Source of the DNA: an uncultured Flavobacteriaceae bacterium
GTDB lineage: Bacteria > Bacteroidota > Bacteroidia > Flavobacteriales > Flavobacteriaceae
Direction of reading: 5' to 3'
NCBI GenBank assembly: GCA_905478905.1
Contig: CAJQKN010000042.1
Span: 1 to 49,540, forward strand
Length of the DNA stretch: 49,540 nt
In this document: positions 40,358 through 49,540 of the stretch, piece by piece
Layout: each line of letters begins with the position of its first letter
Numbering within the stretch: the first letter of the stretch is position 1
Made by a program: the position numbers and the translations under genes
Notes under the pieces: model-generated
Database searches by the model: none
The model's input: the letters and a program-made list of their open reading frames with translations, nothing else
Told to the model about the DNA's origin: nothing

Positions 40358-40789
40358 ATGGAAACAACAGAACTTCTATTTACGATTGCCAATACAGCCA
40401 TCCTTCTTGCCTGGATTCCTTTATTGGTTGCGCCAAAATGGTCTTTTACAAAGCAAATGCTGGCCTTCCCCTATGTGCCCTTTGTTTTGAGCTTTTTTTA
40501 CCTTTTTTTTCTTATCAGTGATGGAGGTCTTGGCGAAGCCGATTTTTCAAGTCTAGAAGGTATTCTTGTCCTCTTCCATAACGCCACACCAGAGGCAGCA
40601 GCGGCTGGCTGGATGCACTACCTCGCATTTGATTATTGGGTGGGATGCTGGATGCTGCGCGATGCACAAAAGAAAGCTATTCCTCACCTTTTAATCATCA
40701 TTCCCCTCCTATGCACCTTTATGTTGGGGCCAGTAGGTATTATGCTTTACGTTGTCTTTTCCCAAATTCGATTGGCCCTAAAAAAATAA
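40358..40789 (+). CDS. ABA4-like (DUF4281) membrane protein
   Basis: 143 aa, four TM segments, WMHYLAFDYWVGCWMLRDA and LGPVGIMLY typical of ABA4-like family. Confidence 0.8.
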   Translation: METTELLFTIANTAILLAWIPLLVAPKWSFTKQMLAFPYVPFVLSFFYLFFLISDGGLGEADFSSLEGILVLFHNATPEAAAAGWMHYLAFDYWVGCWMLRDAQKKAIPHLLIIIPLLCTFMLGPVGIMLYVVFSQIRLALKK

Positions 40790-40843
40790 AATACACCGCA
40801 TTCAATAATGTTTATAAATTCATGAAAATTATCGGGGAGAAAG

Positions 40844-41014
40844 TTAATTGCTCTCCTCTTTTTTTGAAAGCAAAAGCGCTATAAGAATTCCGATTAATCC
40901 AAAGAAAAAACCCAAGAGAAAGCCCTGTAAATGTGGCCTATTTTTCTGTTCGGCAATATATGCACCAATGGCTCCTATTACGACACCTAAAGCAATGGCT
41001 ATGTATAGATTCAT
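40844..41014 (-). CDS. Small membrane protein (56 aa), not in ORF track
   Basis: Reverse complement reads MNLYIAIALGVVIGAIGAYIAEQKNRPHLQGFLLGFFFGLIGILIALLLSKKEESN*; two TM helices; starts 3 nt after the stop of the upstream TonB receptor. Confidence 0.65.
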   Translation of the reverse strand: MNLYIAIALGVVIGAIGAYIAEQKNRPHLQGFLLGFFFGLIGILIALLLSKKEESN

Positions 41015-41017
41015 AGG

Positions 41018-43468
41018 TTAAAAAATATACGAGAATTCTAAACGAATATTGCGTCCTGTCTCCCCTGCAAAATAGCGCAAACGGTTCAAATAATTACGGT
41101 AATCCACATCGAATATATTTTCCGTGACCAATCTCACTTCAATGTTGTTTTTGATTCGTGTTTCAAGCGATAAATGCATGAGATGAAACGCTTTGGGAGG
41201 AGAACTAATGTCGATGATTCGTTCGGTTAATACTCCGTTTTCAATAAAGGTATAAGAAAAGTTATAATCGGGGAATTGTGTCTGTCGAGCTTGATATTGA
41301 CTACTGAGGCGAAGCGACAAAGGACGCTTTTTAAACATTTGGAAAAAAATTTCTTGCGATATATTTAATGGAGGGGTGTCGATTAAAGGCTCTCCAGTTG
41401 TTGACTGGGCACTTACCCATGCGGCTGTCGCTTGGTAAGCTAGATGCTTGCCAAATGAAATACTTAAATCAGCGTCTATTCCCAGCAGATTTACTTGATC
41501 TAGCTGAGTATATTCACGCATTAAAAAGGCGCTGTTTCTGGCTTGATCAAAACCTTGTTCGCTGGGCTGAAGAAGAATATAATCTTTTACTCTACTGTAA
41601 TATCCTGAAAGGGTGTATGTAAAGCGATCATTCTTTTTGGCTATGGAGAACACCCCTTTTATGGCGCGCTCTTGAGAAAGGCGTAAGTCTCCTTGCTCTA
41701 TGGTAGCAAGTGCGTGATGCAGACCATCGCTAAAGAGTTCAGAAGGGTTAGGGGATCGCGTGATAAAGCCTAAATTTAAATAAGCATTGGTTTGTTTCCC
41801 CAGCCACTGCTTTATTCCCGCCGAAGCTGAAAAATTTCCAAACTTTTTGATCTGACGGGTAAGATAGTTACTTGCGTTCCCGGTTGAGATAATGGTATGA
41901 GCAAAATCATCATTGTACTCACGTGCATTCCAGTCGGCAATACGATAATATTTTTGAGCATCGATATAATCATAATCAAAACGCAGGCCTACTTCTGCCG
42001 AAAAATTGTTGGACGGTGCATATTCACTTATGGTATAAATTCCAAATTTATACCGAAGATAATCAGGAATTAAACGGCGCACTCCAGTATTTGGATCAAC
42101 AAAATTGTCTTGTAATTGAGCCGATAAACCACTTTGCCACCTTAGGCTATTTTCTTGTTTAGACCTAAAATTAAAAAGCATATCATGGCTAAGTAATTCA
42201 ATATCTAGGGCAGCACGATTGTTTGCCTCTCCGCGACGAACATCAAATTCTTTGCGATTATTTGCCTGAAAGCTATATTGTATATCCCACTTTGCTTGAT
42301 TGGTCATTCGTCGGTCATAACGCACACTTAAGCCGTGATGAACTGTACTTTGCTTTGGGTTGTTAATCGATCGTGTCCAGGGTTTTTCAAAAAGTGGTTG
42401 GGTACTTTCAATCGATCGTGCTAAATCGCCAACTGTTCCGATATGGGCCGCGGCTAAAATTCCTGCTTCTTTTTGAAAAAAACTATAGTTAAATCGCCAT
42501 TCTTGCGTAATGGTGTTACGTCCAAAATAAACTTTTGCGTGTTGCTCTCTATTGCCTGTATTTGAAAGTATATGATTTGGGTTTTTTAAGTCACCGGTGT
42601 TTTTTAAAGAGGTGTTTCCACCAAAATAAGTGCCATTCGTAAAGGTTTTAGTTATATCTGTCAAAAGATAACCTCCTTTTCCTTGATGAACATATCCCGA
42701 GGAAATGCTTCCCAACAAACTGTCGCTCAAGGGATATTTTTGAGGGATGAGTTGAATAATTCCGCCCAAGGCATCTCCTCCAAACTGGAGGGCTGTTGCC
42801 CCTTTAATCAACTGAACTTGATCAGCGCCATTAATATCAATACTAGGGGCATGATCGGCACCCCACTCATGATCTTGCAAGCGAATCCCGTCATTGATGA
42901 TTGCTATCCTCGATCCTGTAACTCCATGAACCATGGGTTTTACAATAGCATTACCCGTTTTTATGCTCGACACTCCAGCAAGTTGTGCAAGGGCATCTCC
43001 TAGATTCTGAGAATGAAATCGCTTTAATTCTTCTTTTGATAAGCTGCTTTCAATCCCTGTTTTAGTTGTTTTTTTTTGGCCTTGATCGGTGATGATGATC
43101 TCTTCTAGTTCGTTGAGATGATGCTCTAGATAAAATTTTTTTAAGATGGAAGACGGTTGGGTGTTTTTAGTCGTAATTGGACTACAATCAGGATGTTCCA
43201 ATAAGAGGGTATAGCCTTGTTGACAAAGTGCTGGAAAGACAAAGGTCCCGTTTGCTTTTGTTTGCACTTTGCGGTCGTTTTCCAATAAGGTAATTGTTAC
43301 CCCTTGTAATGGAATATTATCATGTAAGTCATAAACCACTCCAAAGATAGATTCATTGCAATCTTGGGCAGTTGCATGATATGCTAGGCATAGTAAACAA
43401 AAAAATGTGAGCTGTCTAATCAAAAGTAAAATTAAAAAGTGGCGATTCACTTGAAAGAATCGCCACAT
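41018..43468 (-). CDS. TonB-dependent receptor with carboxypeptidase-like domain (metal-type uptake suspected)
   Basis: GVVYDLHDNIPLQGVTITLLEN N-terminal domain; plug KPMVHGVTGSRIAIINDGIRLQDHEWGADHAPSIDINGADQVQLIKGATALQFGGDALGG; C-terminal beta-barrel FSYIF. Confidence 0.9.
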   Translation of the reverse strand: MWRFFQVNRHFLILLLIRQLTFFCLLCLAYHATAQDCNESIFGVVYDLHDNIPLQGVTITLLENDRKVQTKANGTFVFPALCQQGYTLLLEHPDCSPITTKNTQPSSILKKFYLEHHLNELEEIIITDQGQKKTTKTGIESSLSKEELKRFHSQNLGDALAQLAGVSSIKTGNAIVKPMVHGVTGSRIAIINDGIRLQDHEWGADHAPSIDINGADQVQLIKGATALQFGGDALGGIIQLIPQKYPLSDSLLGSISSGYVHQGKGGYLLTDITKTFTNGTYFGGNTSLKNTGDLKNPNHILSNTGNREQHAKVYFGRNTITQEWRFNYSFFQKEAGILAAAHIGTVGDLARSIESTQPLFEKPWTRSINNPKQSTVHHGLSVRYDRRMTNQAKWDIQYSFQANNRKEFDVRRGEANNRAALDIELLSHDMLFNFRSKQENSLRWQSGLSAQLQDNFVDPNTGVRRLIPDYLRYKFGIYTISEYAPSNNFSAEVGLRFDYDYIDAQKYYRIADWNAREYNDDFAHTIISTGNASNYLTRQIKKFGNFSASAGIKQWLGKQTNAYLNLGFITRSPNPSELFSDGLHHALATIEQGDLRLSQERAIKGVFSIAKKNDRFTYTLSGYYSRVKDYILLQPSEQGFDQARNSAFLMREYTQLDQVNLLGIDADLSISFGKHLAYQATAAWVSAQSTTGEPLIDTPPLNISQEIFFQMFKKRPLSLRLSSQYQARQTQFPDYNFSYTFIENGVLTERIIDISSPPKAFHLMHLSLETRIKNNIEVRLVTENIFDVDYRNYLNRLRYFAGETGRNIRLEFSYIF

Positions 43469-43479
43469 ATGATTTCGTG

Positions 43480-44043
43480 TTACTCAACTGTAACTGGAAA
43501 ACTTATCTCAACATCAGTAGCACCTCCTATTGCGCCTCGAGTTGACCCAGCTTTGTTGTTAGGCTCGTGAATTAAATAAAGGCGAACAGAGCCTGAACTT
43601 ACATCAGCAGTAGTCCATTGCGTTTTTAAGTTGATGCTAACCCCATCATTATCCTCAACATCATTGCTAGCTGGAGAAATAGACACATTAGCAGTTGCTA
43701 TTTCGTAAAAAATAAAATGCTCATCAGCTTCTTCAATAACCTCTTCTGTAATGTCTTCTATATCGGAGGCATCTGAAGCGTCAAAAAAGTGAACACTAAC
43801 CGCATAGCTAGCATTTGCTGTTAAACCAATTGAAGGGATGGCCTCTCCATCATTCCAAGTGTAATTTGTTGTGGTATTATCACTAGCGGTTACTCTAAGC
43901 GTAACACGGTTGATAACTTCCTCCTCGTTGATCTCTTCTGGAGAATCTTTTTTACACTGGTTAAAAATGAGAAGTACTAAAATGGCAAATATCAATTTAC
44001 GCCAAAACCCTTGGCGGGGGGAATTATATATAACTGTTTTCAT
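43480..44043 (-). CDS. Hypothetical lipoprotein
   Basis: Signal peptide with lipobox LIFNQCKKDS; 12 nt upstream of the TonB receptor. Confidence 0.75.
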   Translation of the reverse strand: MKTVIYNSPRQGFWRKLIFAILVLLIFNQCKKDSPEEINEEEVINRVTLRVTASDNTTTNYTWNDGEAIPSIGLTANASYAVSVHFFDASDASDIEDITEEVIEEADEHFIFYEIATANVSISPASNDVEDNDGVSINLKTQWTTADVSSGSVRLYLIHEPNNKAGSTRGAIGGATDVEISFPVTVE

Positions 44044-44079
44044 TGGTATAAAATTTATTGTAAAACGTAAAAGTGTGAA

Positions 44080-44412
44080 CTATAGGTTAAACAATAAAGA
44101 AGGTGGTCCCCGTAAATTGATCTGATCAATTTCAGTGCTTACATACAGATGGGTATGTTTTTCTGTTTTGATTGCCTTTGCCATATTGGCAAAAAAGCTT
44201 GTCGGCGCAAGAAAGGCAAGGGTAAAAGGAGTTGTAAAAGTAAAGGTCAGTGAACAACTCAATTCAGTCTCATGAAAGTGCGTTGTCGTTTGAGAACAAA
44301 TGCGCTCCTTATCGTGATTATCAACGAGATGCATCCATTGATGGATGCTGGGAAGAATAAATGTTCCCAACAAACAAAATGAAATTAGTAAAGCACCTAA
44401 TCGTGTTTTCAT
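44080..44412 (-). CDS. Hypothetical His-containing secreted/membrane protein (110 aa)
   Basis: MKTRLGALLISFCLLGTFILPSIHQWMHLVDNHDKERICSQTTTHFHETELSCS...; His/Cys clusters; same strand and spacing as downstream lipoprotein and receptor. Confidence 0.65.
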   Translation of the reverse strand: MKTRLGALLISFCLLGTFILPSIHQWMHLVDNHDKERICSQTTTHFHETELSCSLTFTFTTPFTLAFLAPTSFFANMAKAIKTEKHTHLYVSTEIDQINLRGPPSLLFNL

Positions 44413-44535
44413 GGTACATATTTACGTAAAATTTAGGAAAGATCGAGATCTTAGAACATAATTGTACCTATTTTAACTCTGCTGACAATTCGTCCGCTTT
44501 GTTGTTTTGGCTTGATTATCGTACTTTGAACGACT

Positions 44536-46275
44536 ATGAAAGAAAAAAAGAAAGTTTCCTTTAAATGGGCATTTCGAGAATATATATGGCCAAGAAGAAA
44601 AGTTGTTTCCATAGGTCTTTTCCTAATCATTGTCCGCAGCCTCTCTGGCCTGGTACTCCCCTATGCCAGTAAAGCCTTAATCGATGATGTGATCCCTTCA
44701 AAAGACACTCAAGCCTTGAGCTATTTACTCATTGCCGTTGGTATTGCCCTTTTATTTCAGTCCATCAGTTCCTTTTCACTTACCCGCATCTTGAGTGTAG
44801 AAGCTCAGCATTTGATTTCTGTACTTAGGGCAAATGTGCAAAAGAAATTATTAAAATTACCTATTCGTTTTTTTGACAACCAAAAAGCAGGAGCCCTTGT
44901 ATCGCGTGTAATGACAGATGTAGAAGGCGTGCGCAATTTGGTGGGAACCGGTCTGGTTCAACTCATCGGAGGATCAATTACAGCTGTAATTTCATTGGTC
45001 ATCTTAATCAAGATCAATGGTTGGATGACGCTGTTCGTTTTGCTCCCTGTTGGTGTTTTTGCTGTCATCGCCTTAAAAGCTTTTGGCTACATTCGACCCA
45101 TTTTCCGCGATCGTGGAAAAATCAATGCTGAAGTAACCGGCCGTTTAACCGAAACCTTAAATGGAATTCGTGTCATTAAAGGGTTCAATGCTGAAGAACA
45201 AGAACAGAAAACCTTTGAAAAAGGTGTGGAGCGATTGTTTTTAAACGTAAAGAAAAGCCTTACTGCCACGGCCTTTATGACCAGTGCTTCTACCTTTTTG
45301 TTGGGAATTGCCTCGGCAGGAATCATGGGAATTGGCGGATATTTTATCATGCAAGGGAACATGACCTATGGCGAATTTGTTTCCTTTACCTTATTCCTTG
45401 GGTTTATGATTGCCCCTATCGTTCAAATGAGCAATATTGGCAGTCAACTAACAGAGGCTTTTGCTGGCCTAGACCGTACCCAAGAATTGATGGACGCACC
45501 AGAAGAAGACGATCCCTCCATAAGAACTAATCACCTTAAACAGGTAAATGGGGATATTATTTTTGAGAATGTTTCTTTTGCCTATGAAGCCAATAAAGAA
45601 GTTTTGCATTCCGTTTCTTTTACGGCAAAAAAAGGAAGTGTTATTGCGCTAGTTGGTTCGTCAGGCTCTGGAAAATCGACCATTGCTGGTTTGGCCTCAG
45701 GCTTTTTAACCCCCAACAAAGGGACCGTTTCAATTGATGGACAAGATTTGTCAAAAATCAATCTTCGTAGTTTTCGCAAGCATTTAGGGGTGGTCTTACA
45801 AGACGATTTTTTATACGAAGGCACCATTAAAGAGAATATTTTATTCCCTCGCCCAGAGGCTTCAGATGAAGAGGTTCTTGCAGCAGCAGAGGGAGCTTAT
45901 GTTACTGAGTTCACCGATCGATTTGATGAGGGCTTGGATACCCTGATCGGTGAAAGAGGGGTGAAATTATCTGGAGGACAACGCCAACGCATTTCCATTG
46001 CACGAGCATTGTTGGCTCAACCCGCCATGGTTATTTTAGATGAAGCAACCTCAAACCTCGACACCGAAAGCGAACGCTATATTCAAGATAGTTTAAGCAT
46101 TCTAATGAAAGACCGAACTACATTGGTCATTGCGCACCGCTTAAGCACCATTCAAAAAGCTGATCAGATTTTGGTCATCGAAAAGGGTGAAATTGTGGAA
46201 AAAGGCAAACATCAAGAATTACTGGACAAACAAGGCCGATACTTTGAATTGTATACCTATCAGAGCCGAATGTAA
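44536..46275 (+). CDS. ABC transporter, fused permease/ATP-binding (exporter type)
   Basis: Walker A GSSGSGKST, signature LSGGQRQRISIARALL, Walker B MVILDEATSNLD. Confidence 0.95.
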   Translation: MKEKKKVSFKWAFREYIWPRRKVVSIGLFLIIVRSLSGLVLPYASKALIDDVIPSKDTQALSYLLIAVGIALLFQSISSFSLTRILSVEAQHLISVLRANVQKKLLKLPIRFFDNQKAGALVSRVMTDVEGVRNLVGTGLVQLIGGSITAVISLVILIKINGWMTLFVLLPVGVFAVIALKAFGYIRPIFRDRGKINAEVTGRLTETLNGIRVIKGFNAEEQEQKTFEKGVERLFLNVKKSLTATAFMTSASTFLLGIASAGIMGIGGYFIMQGNMTYGEFVSFTLFLGFMIAPIVQMSNIGSQLTEAFAGLDRTQELMDAPEEDDPSIRTNHLKQVNGDIIFENVSFAYEANKEVLHSVSFTAKKGSVIALVGSSGSGKSTIAGLASGFLTPNKGTVSIDGQDLSKINLRSFRKHLGVVLQDDFLYEGTIKENILFPRPEASDEEVLAAAEGAYVTEFTDRFDEGLDTLIGERGVKLSGGQRQRISIARALLAQPAMVILDEATSNLDTESERYIQDSLSILMKDRTTLVIAHRLSTIQKADQILVIEKGEIVEKGKHQELLDKQGRYFELYTYQSRM

Positions 46276-46360
46276 TAAGGAAAAATCAAACAAATCTTTG
46301 ATTCGTCAAAAAAAATTATACATTTAGAGGTGTTTAAGCAATTCACTTATACTGATTCCT

Positions 46361-47005
46361 ATGCAAAAATTTCAACTCTTATTGCTTGTTTTTCTCCTGC
46401 CTTTTGCTGTAATCGCGCAAGTGTATTCTTTCGCAGACGGAGAAAAAACACATCGGGTTTTTCTGGATGAAAATTACCTGATAGAAACCGTTTTTAAAAC
46501 CGATGATGGATTCTTTGTTCTTTCCAGAGGAGGCTTTTATACCTCAGACAACGGGTCCTATAATGTGCAATTCGAATTCAATTCAAATTTTGAAAAAGAT
46601 CGTTTGTCCACCAAAAAATACGACCACAAAGAAAACTGGAAAGACATCTCTTTCCCCAACCAAAATCTAGAAGGAAAATGGCTAATGGCCGGGCGAGTAA
46701 AACCAGAAGGCGAGCAGCGTCGAGACATTACCAGTTCAAGAAAAACAATGAAAATTTTACTCAACGGTTATTTTCAATGGATTGCTTTCGATACTGCTAA
46801 CATGAGTTTTAAGGGCTCTGGAGGAGGAACCTACACTGCCAAAGAAGGTGCTTATGTAGAAACCTTGGACTATTTTTCACGCGATCCGGAAAAAGTAGGG
46901 AAAATCCTTCCCTTCGAATACAAACAAAAACAAAACGATTGGTACCACAAAGGGTACACGAGTAAGGGTGCACCAATGCACGAAATTTGGCACAAAAGAA
47001 ATTAA
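46361..47005 (+). CDS. Secreted hypothetical protein
   Basis: 214 aa with signal peptide MQKFQLLLLVFLLPFAVIAQ; no recognised domain. Confidence 0.7.
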   Translation: MQKFQLLLLVFLLPFAVIAQVYSFADGEKTHRVFLDENYLIETVFKTDDGFFVLSRGGFYTSDNGSYNVQFEFNSNFEKDRLSTKKYDHKENWKDISFPNQNLEGKWLMAGRVKPEGEQRRDITSSRKTMKILLNGYFQWIAFDTANMSFKGSGGGTYTAKEGAYVETLDYFSRDPEKVGKILPFEYKQKQNDWYHKGYTSKGAPMHEIWHKRN

Positions 47006-47026
47006 TTGATATCCGAATAAATTATT

Positions 47027-49540
47027 ATGAAAAAATTCATTTTTAGTCTGCTTGCCCTAGTGATAACAACCACTTCCTGGGCACAAAAAAAAGAAGATAA
47101 AGACTTGCCTCTTGAGGCGACTAGGGTTGTAACGATCTCGACAGACCAAGGAACTTGGCTATCGTTGGATGTTCATCCAGATGGCTCTTCAATTGTATTT
47201 GATCTCTTAGGTGACTTATATGAACTCCCCATTAATGGAGGAAAGGCTATACGCCTTACCGAAGGTCTCGCCTTTGACTCTCAGCCAAAATATTCCCCCG
47301 ACGGTAACTCCATTCTCTTTTTGTCTGACCGAAGTGGAGGGAATAATGTATGGATCATAGACCGAGAAAAAGAAGACACTATTCAACTCACCAAAGGGAA
47401 TACCTCCAAAATGCAATCAGCAGATTGGTCTCCAGACGGGAATTATGTTGCTGTAAGTAAAGGAACCCGTAATTTTAAACTACACCTCTATCACAAAGAG
47501 GGCGGAGGGGGAACCCAGCTGATTGAAAAACCCGACAACCTAAAAGTATCTGAACCAACTTTTAGTGCCAACGGAAGACATATTTGGTTTTCACAACGCA
47601 CAGGTGCTTGGCAATACAACGCGCGCTTTCCACAGTACCAATTAGCTACTTATGACCGTGAAGATGGAAAAAAAGAAGTAATGACTTCTCGCTATGGTTC
47701 TGCCTTTTCTCCAACACTTTCTCCAGACGGTAAATGGTTGGTCTACGGAAGTCGCTACAATGACCAAACCGGTTTAGTAAAACGCAACCTTATCACACAA
47801 GAAGAAAGCTGGTTGGCCTACCCAGTACAACATGACGAACAAGAATCCATTGCTCCTTTAGGCGTTTTACCGGCCATGTCATTCACACCTGATAGCAACG
47901 AAATCGTTGCTTCTTATGGCGGAAAAATATACCGCGTACCTATTGCTGGAGGAGAAGCAAAAAACATTCCTTTTCAAATCAATGAAGAAGTGGTGCTTGG
48001 GCCACAATTAAAATTTGATTATCCAATTGAAGACTCCCCAACTTTTGATATAAATCAAATCAGAGATGCGCAGGTTTCACCCGATGGAACTGCTATCGTT
48101 TTTACTGCTTTGAACAAACTTTATTGGATGAGTTTCAAGGACAAGCAGCCCAAACGCCTCACTTCTTTTTCCTTCACAGAAGCCATGCCCACATGGAATC
48201 CAAATGGACGTGAAGTGGCCTTTGTGAGCTGGGACGAAAAACAAGGAGGACACGTTTATAAGGTGAGAATAGATAAGGTTTCTTCGCCTGTCAAATTAAC
48301 GATAGAGCCCGCAGTATACACCCAACCTGCTTGGGGTACTTCCAACAAAATTGCCGTCTTTAAAGGCGCAGCTCAGCAATTTAAAAATGCTGATGGGCCG
48401 CGTGCATTTCAGCAAAAATCAAACTTGGTCTGGCTCAATACAACTGCAGCTGGGAAAAGCAACTTGATAAGCAAAGCCAGTGGCCTTTCAAATCCGCACT
48501 TTGCTCAAAATGACGACAGAATCTACCTGAACTCTTCCGATGGTTTGATCTCAATGCGATGGGATGGAACAGACCGTAAAAAACACTTGCAAGTAGACGG
48601 AATTACGGTCTATGGCTCTTCCTACGATGAAAATCATTTGTTGGCGGATTCCCCCACAGCTCCAGCAAAAAAACCAGCTAAAGCAACGACTATTTTGCGG
48701 GCTCCAAAAGGAGACTACGCCTTGGCTCAAATTAACAATGATGTCTATGTGGTAACCATTCCGTATGTTGGCGCAGAGGGAGCTAAAATCAACGTTAAAG
48801 ACGCTTCAAAGGCGGCTTTCCCTTCCCGCAAGCTGACCAAGTTTGGCGGACAATTTCCTTCATGGAATAGCAGTGGGAATATAGTCTATTGGACCCTAGG
48901 AAAAACGCTTTTCCGCTATGATATTGCGGCGGCAAAAGCTAACGAAAATGCGCAAAAAGAAGAAAAAGAAGCTAAAAAAGCCGCTAAAAAAGAGAAAAAG
49001 GAAAAAGACGAACCCGATGAAGCCGTCGCTTCTGCTGAAACAGACGAAGAGGAAGAGGACGACTCCATCGAAGATTATCAAGCAAAAGAATTGGACCTTA
49101 TTGTTAAAGCAAATCGTGCTATTGCAAAAGGAACACTTGTTTTACAGAATGCAACCTTGATTACCATGAAAGGCGATGAAATCATTCAAAATGGAACGGT
49201 TGTCATTACCAATAACCGCATTACTGCCGTTGGTACAGCAAATGAAATTGAGGTTCCTGCAGGAGCAAAAATCATGGACCTCAAAGGCAAATATATTGTC
49301 CCCGGCTTTGTCGATACACATGCACATATGTGGCCCGCTTGGGGCTTACATAAAAACCATGTTTGGGTCTATGCCGCAAACTTGGCCTATGGTGTAACCA
49401 CTACCCGTGACCCGCAAACTGCAACCACTGACGTCTTGACCTATGCCGACATGGTAGAGGCCGGACAAATTCCAGGACCACGTATCTACTCAACTGGACC
49501 TGGGGTTGGATACTGGGGCTATAATATAAAAAGTCTTGAC
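47027..49540 (+). CDS. PD40/TolB-like beta-propeller plus amidohydrolase protein, 3' end truncated by window edge
   Basis: MKKFIFSLLALVITTTSWAQ signal peptide; repeated YSPDGNSILFLSDRSGG / WSPDGNYVAV propeller motifs; C-terminal LKGKYIVPGFVDTHAHMW amidohydrolase metal motif. Absent from ORF track because it is partial. Confidence 0.92.
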   Translation, partial: MKKFIFSLLALVITTTSWAQKKEDKDLPLEATRVVTISTDQGTWLSLDVHPDGSSIVFDLLGDLYELPINGGKAIRLTEGLAFDSQPKYSPDGNSILFLSDRSGGNNVWIIDREKEDTIQLTKGNTSKMQSADWSPDGNYVAVSKGTRNFKLHLYHKEGGGGTQLIEKPDNLKVSEPTFSANGRHIWFSQRTGAWQYNARFPQYQLATYDREDGKKEVMTSRYGSAFSPTLSPDGKWLVYGSRYNDQTGLVKRNLITQEESWLAYPVQHDEQESIAPLGVLPAMSFTPDSNEIVASYGGKIYRVPIAGGEAKNIPFQINEEVVLGPQLKFDYPIEDSPTFDINQIRDAQVSPDGTAIVFTALNKLYWMSFKDKQPKRLTSFSFTEAMPTWNPNGREVAFVSWDEKQGGHVYKVRIDKVSSPVKLTIEPAVYTQPAWGTSNKIAVFKGAAQQFKNADGPRAFQQKSNLVWLNTTAAGKSNLISKASGLSNPHFAQNDDRIYLNSSDGLISMRWDGTDRKKHLQVDGITVYGSSYDENHLLADSPTAPAKKPAKATTILRAPKGDYALAQINNDVYVVTIPYVGAEGAKINVKDASKAAFPSRKLTKFGGQFPSWNSSGNIVYWTLGKTLFRYDIAAAKANENAQKEEKEAKKAAKKEKKEKDEPDEAVASAETDEEEEDDSIEDYQAKELDLIVKANRAIAKGTLVLQNATLITMKGDEIIQNGTVVITNNRITAVGTANEIEVPAGAKIMDLKGKYIVPGFVDTHAHMWPAWGLHKNHVWVYAANLAYGVTTTRDPQTATTDVLTYADMVEAGQIPGPRIYSTGPGVGYWGYNIKSLD

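Noticed and set aside
48896-49160. Lys-rich ORF 48918..49160 (+) and Phe-rich ORF 48896..49081 (-)
   Set aside because: Both are alternative-frame readings of the charged linker in the amidohydrolase gene; composition is an artefact of AAAGAA-type codons.
1-49540. CRISPR arrays, tRNA/rRNA genes, IS elements, prophage or defence islands
   Set aside because: Scanned by eye for regularly spaced repeats, cloverleaf ends, transposases, integrases and phage proteins; none seen. The window is mostly syntenic-looking core genome.

Overview
This 49.5 kb window looks like chromosomal DNA from a marine-type Flavobacteriaceae (Bacteroidetes). It is densely packed, mostly with housekeeping genes: glmS (truncated at the left edge), a DUF4270 lipoprotein, a GT5 glycogen-synthase-like protein, panC, panD, radA, gdhA, recO, ileS, a dksA-like gene, lspA, 5-FCL, uvrC, pgi, recJ, rsmI, tdk, alr, asd, a prolyl oligopeptidase, accC, accB, rpmF, DUF177, pdxA, ribE, a Na+/H+ antiporter, two TonB-dependent receptors, an ABC exporter, and a PD40/amidohydrolase gene truncated at the right edge. 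I saw no tRNA, rRNA, CRISPR array, prophage or IS element. The strongest unexplained signal is a compact intergenic unit at about 39166-39376. It has a Bacteroidetes-type -7 element, a 5' hairpin, a 12-nt extended Shine-Dalgarno (AGAAAGGAGGTG), a 20-codon ORF whose end forms a hairpin, a 16-bp palindrome and a strong intrinsic terminator. An extended SD is unusual in a phylum that largely does not use SD-based initiation. This could be an unannotated small RNA, small-protein gene or attenuator. Secondary points are a putative four-gene metal-type uptake operon with an inverted repeat in its promoter spacer and an overlooked 56-aa membrane protein, the absence of fabH between rpmF and accB, an intergenic long inverted repeat, overlapping divergent promoters, and non-canonical or near-leaderless starts. 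All names come from reading translated sequence; no database search was run.
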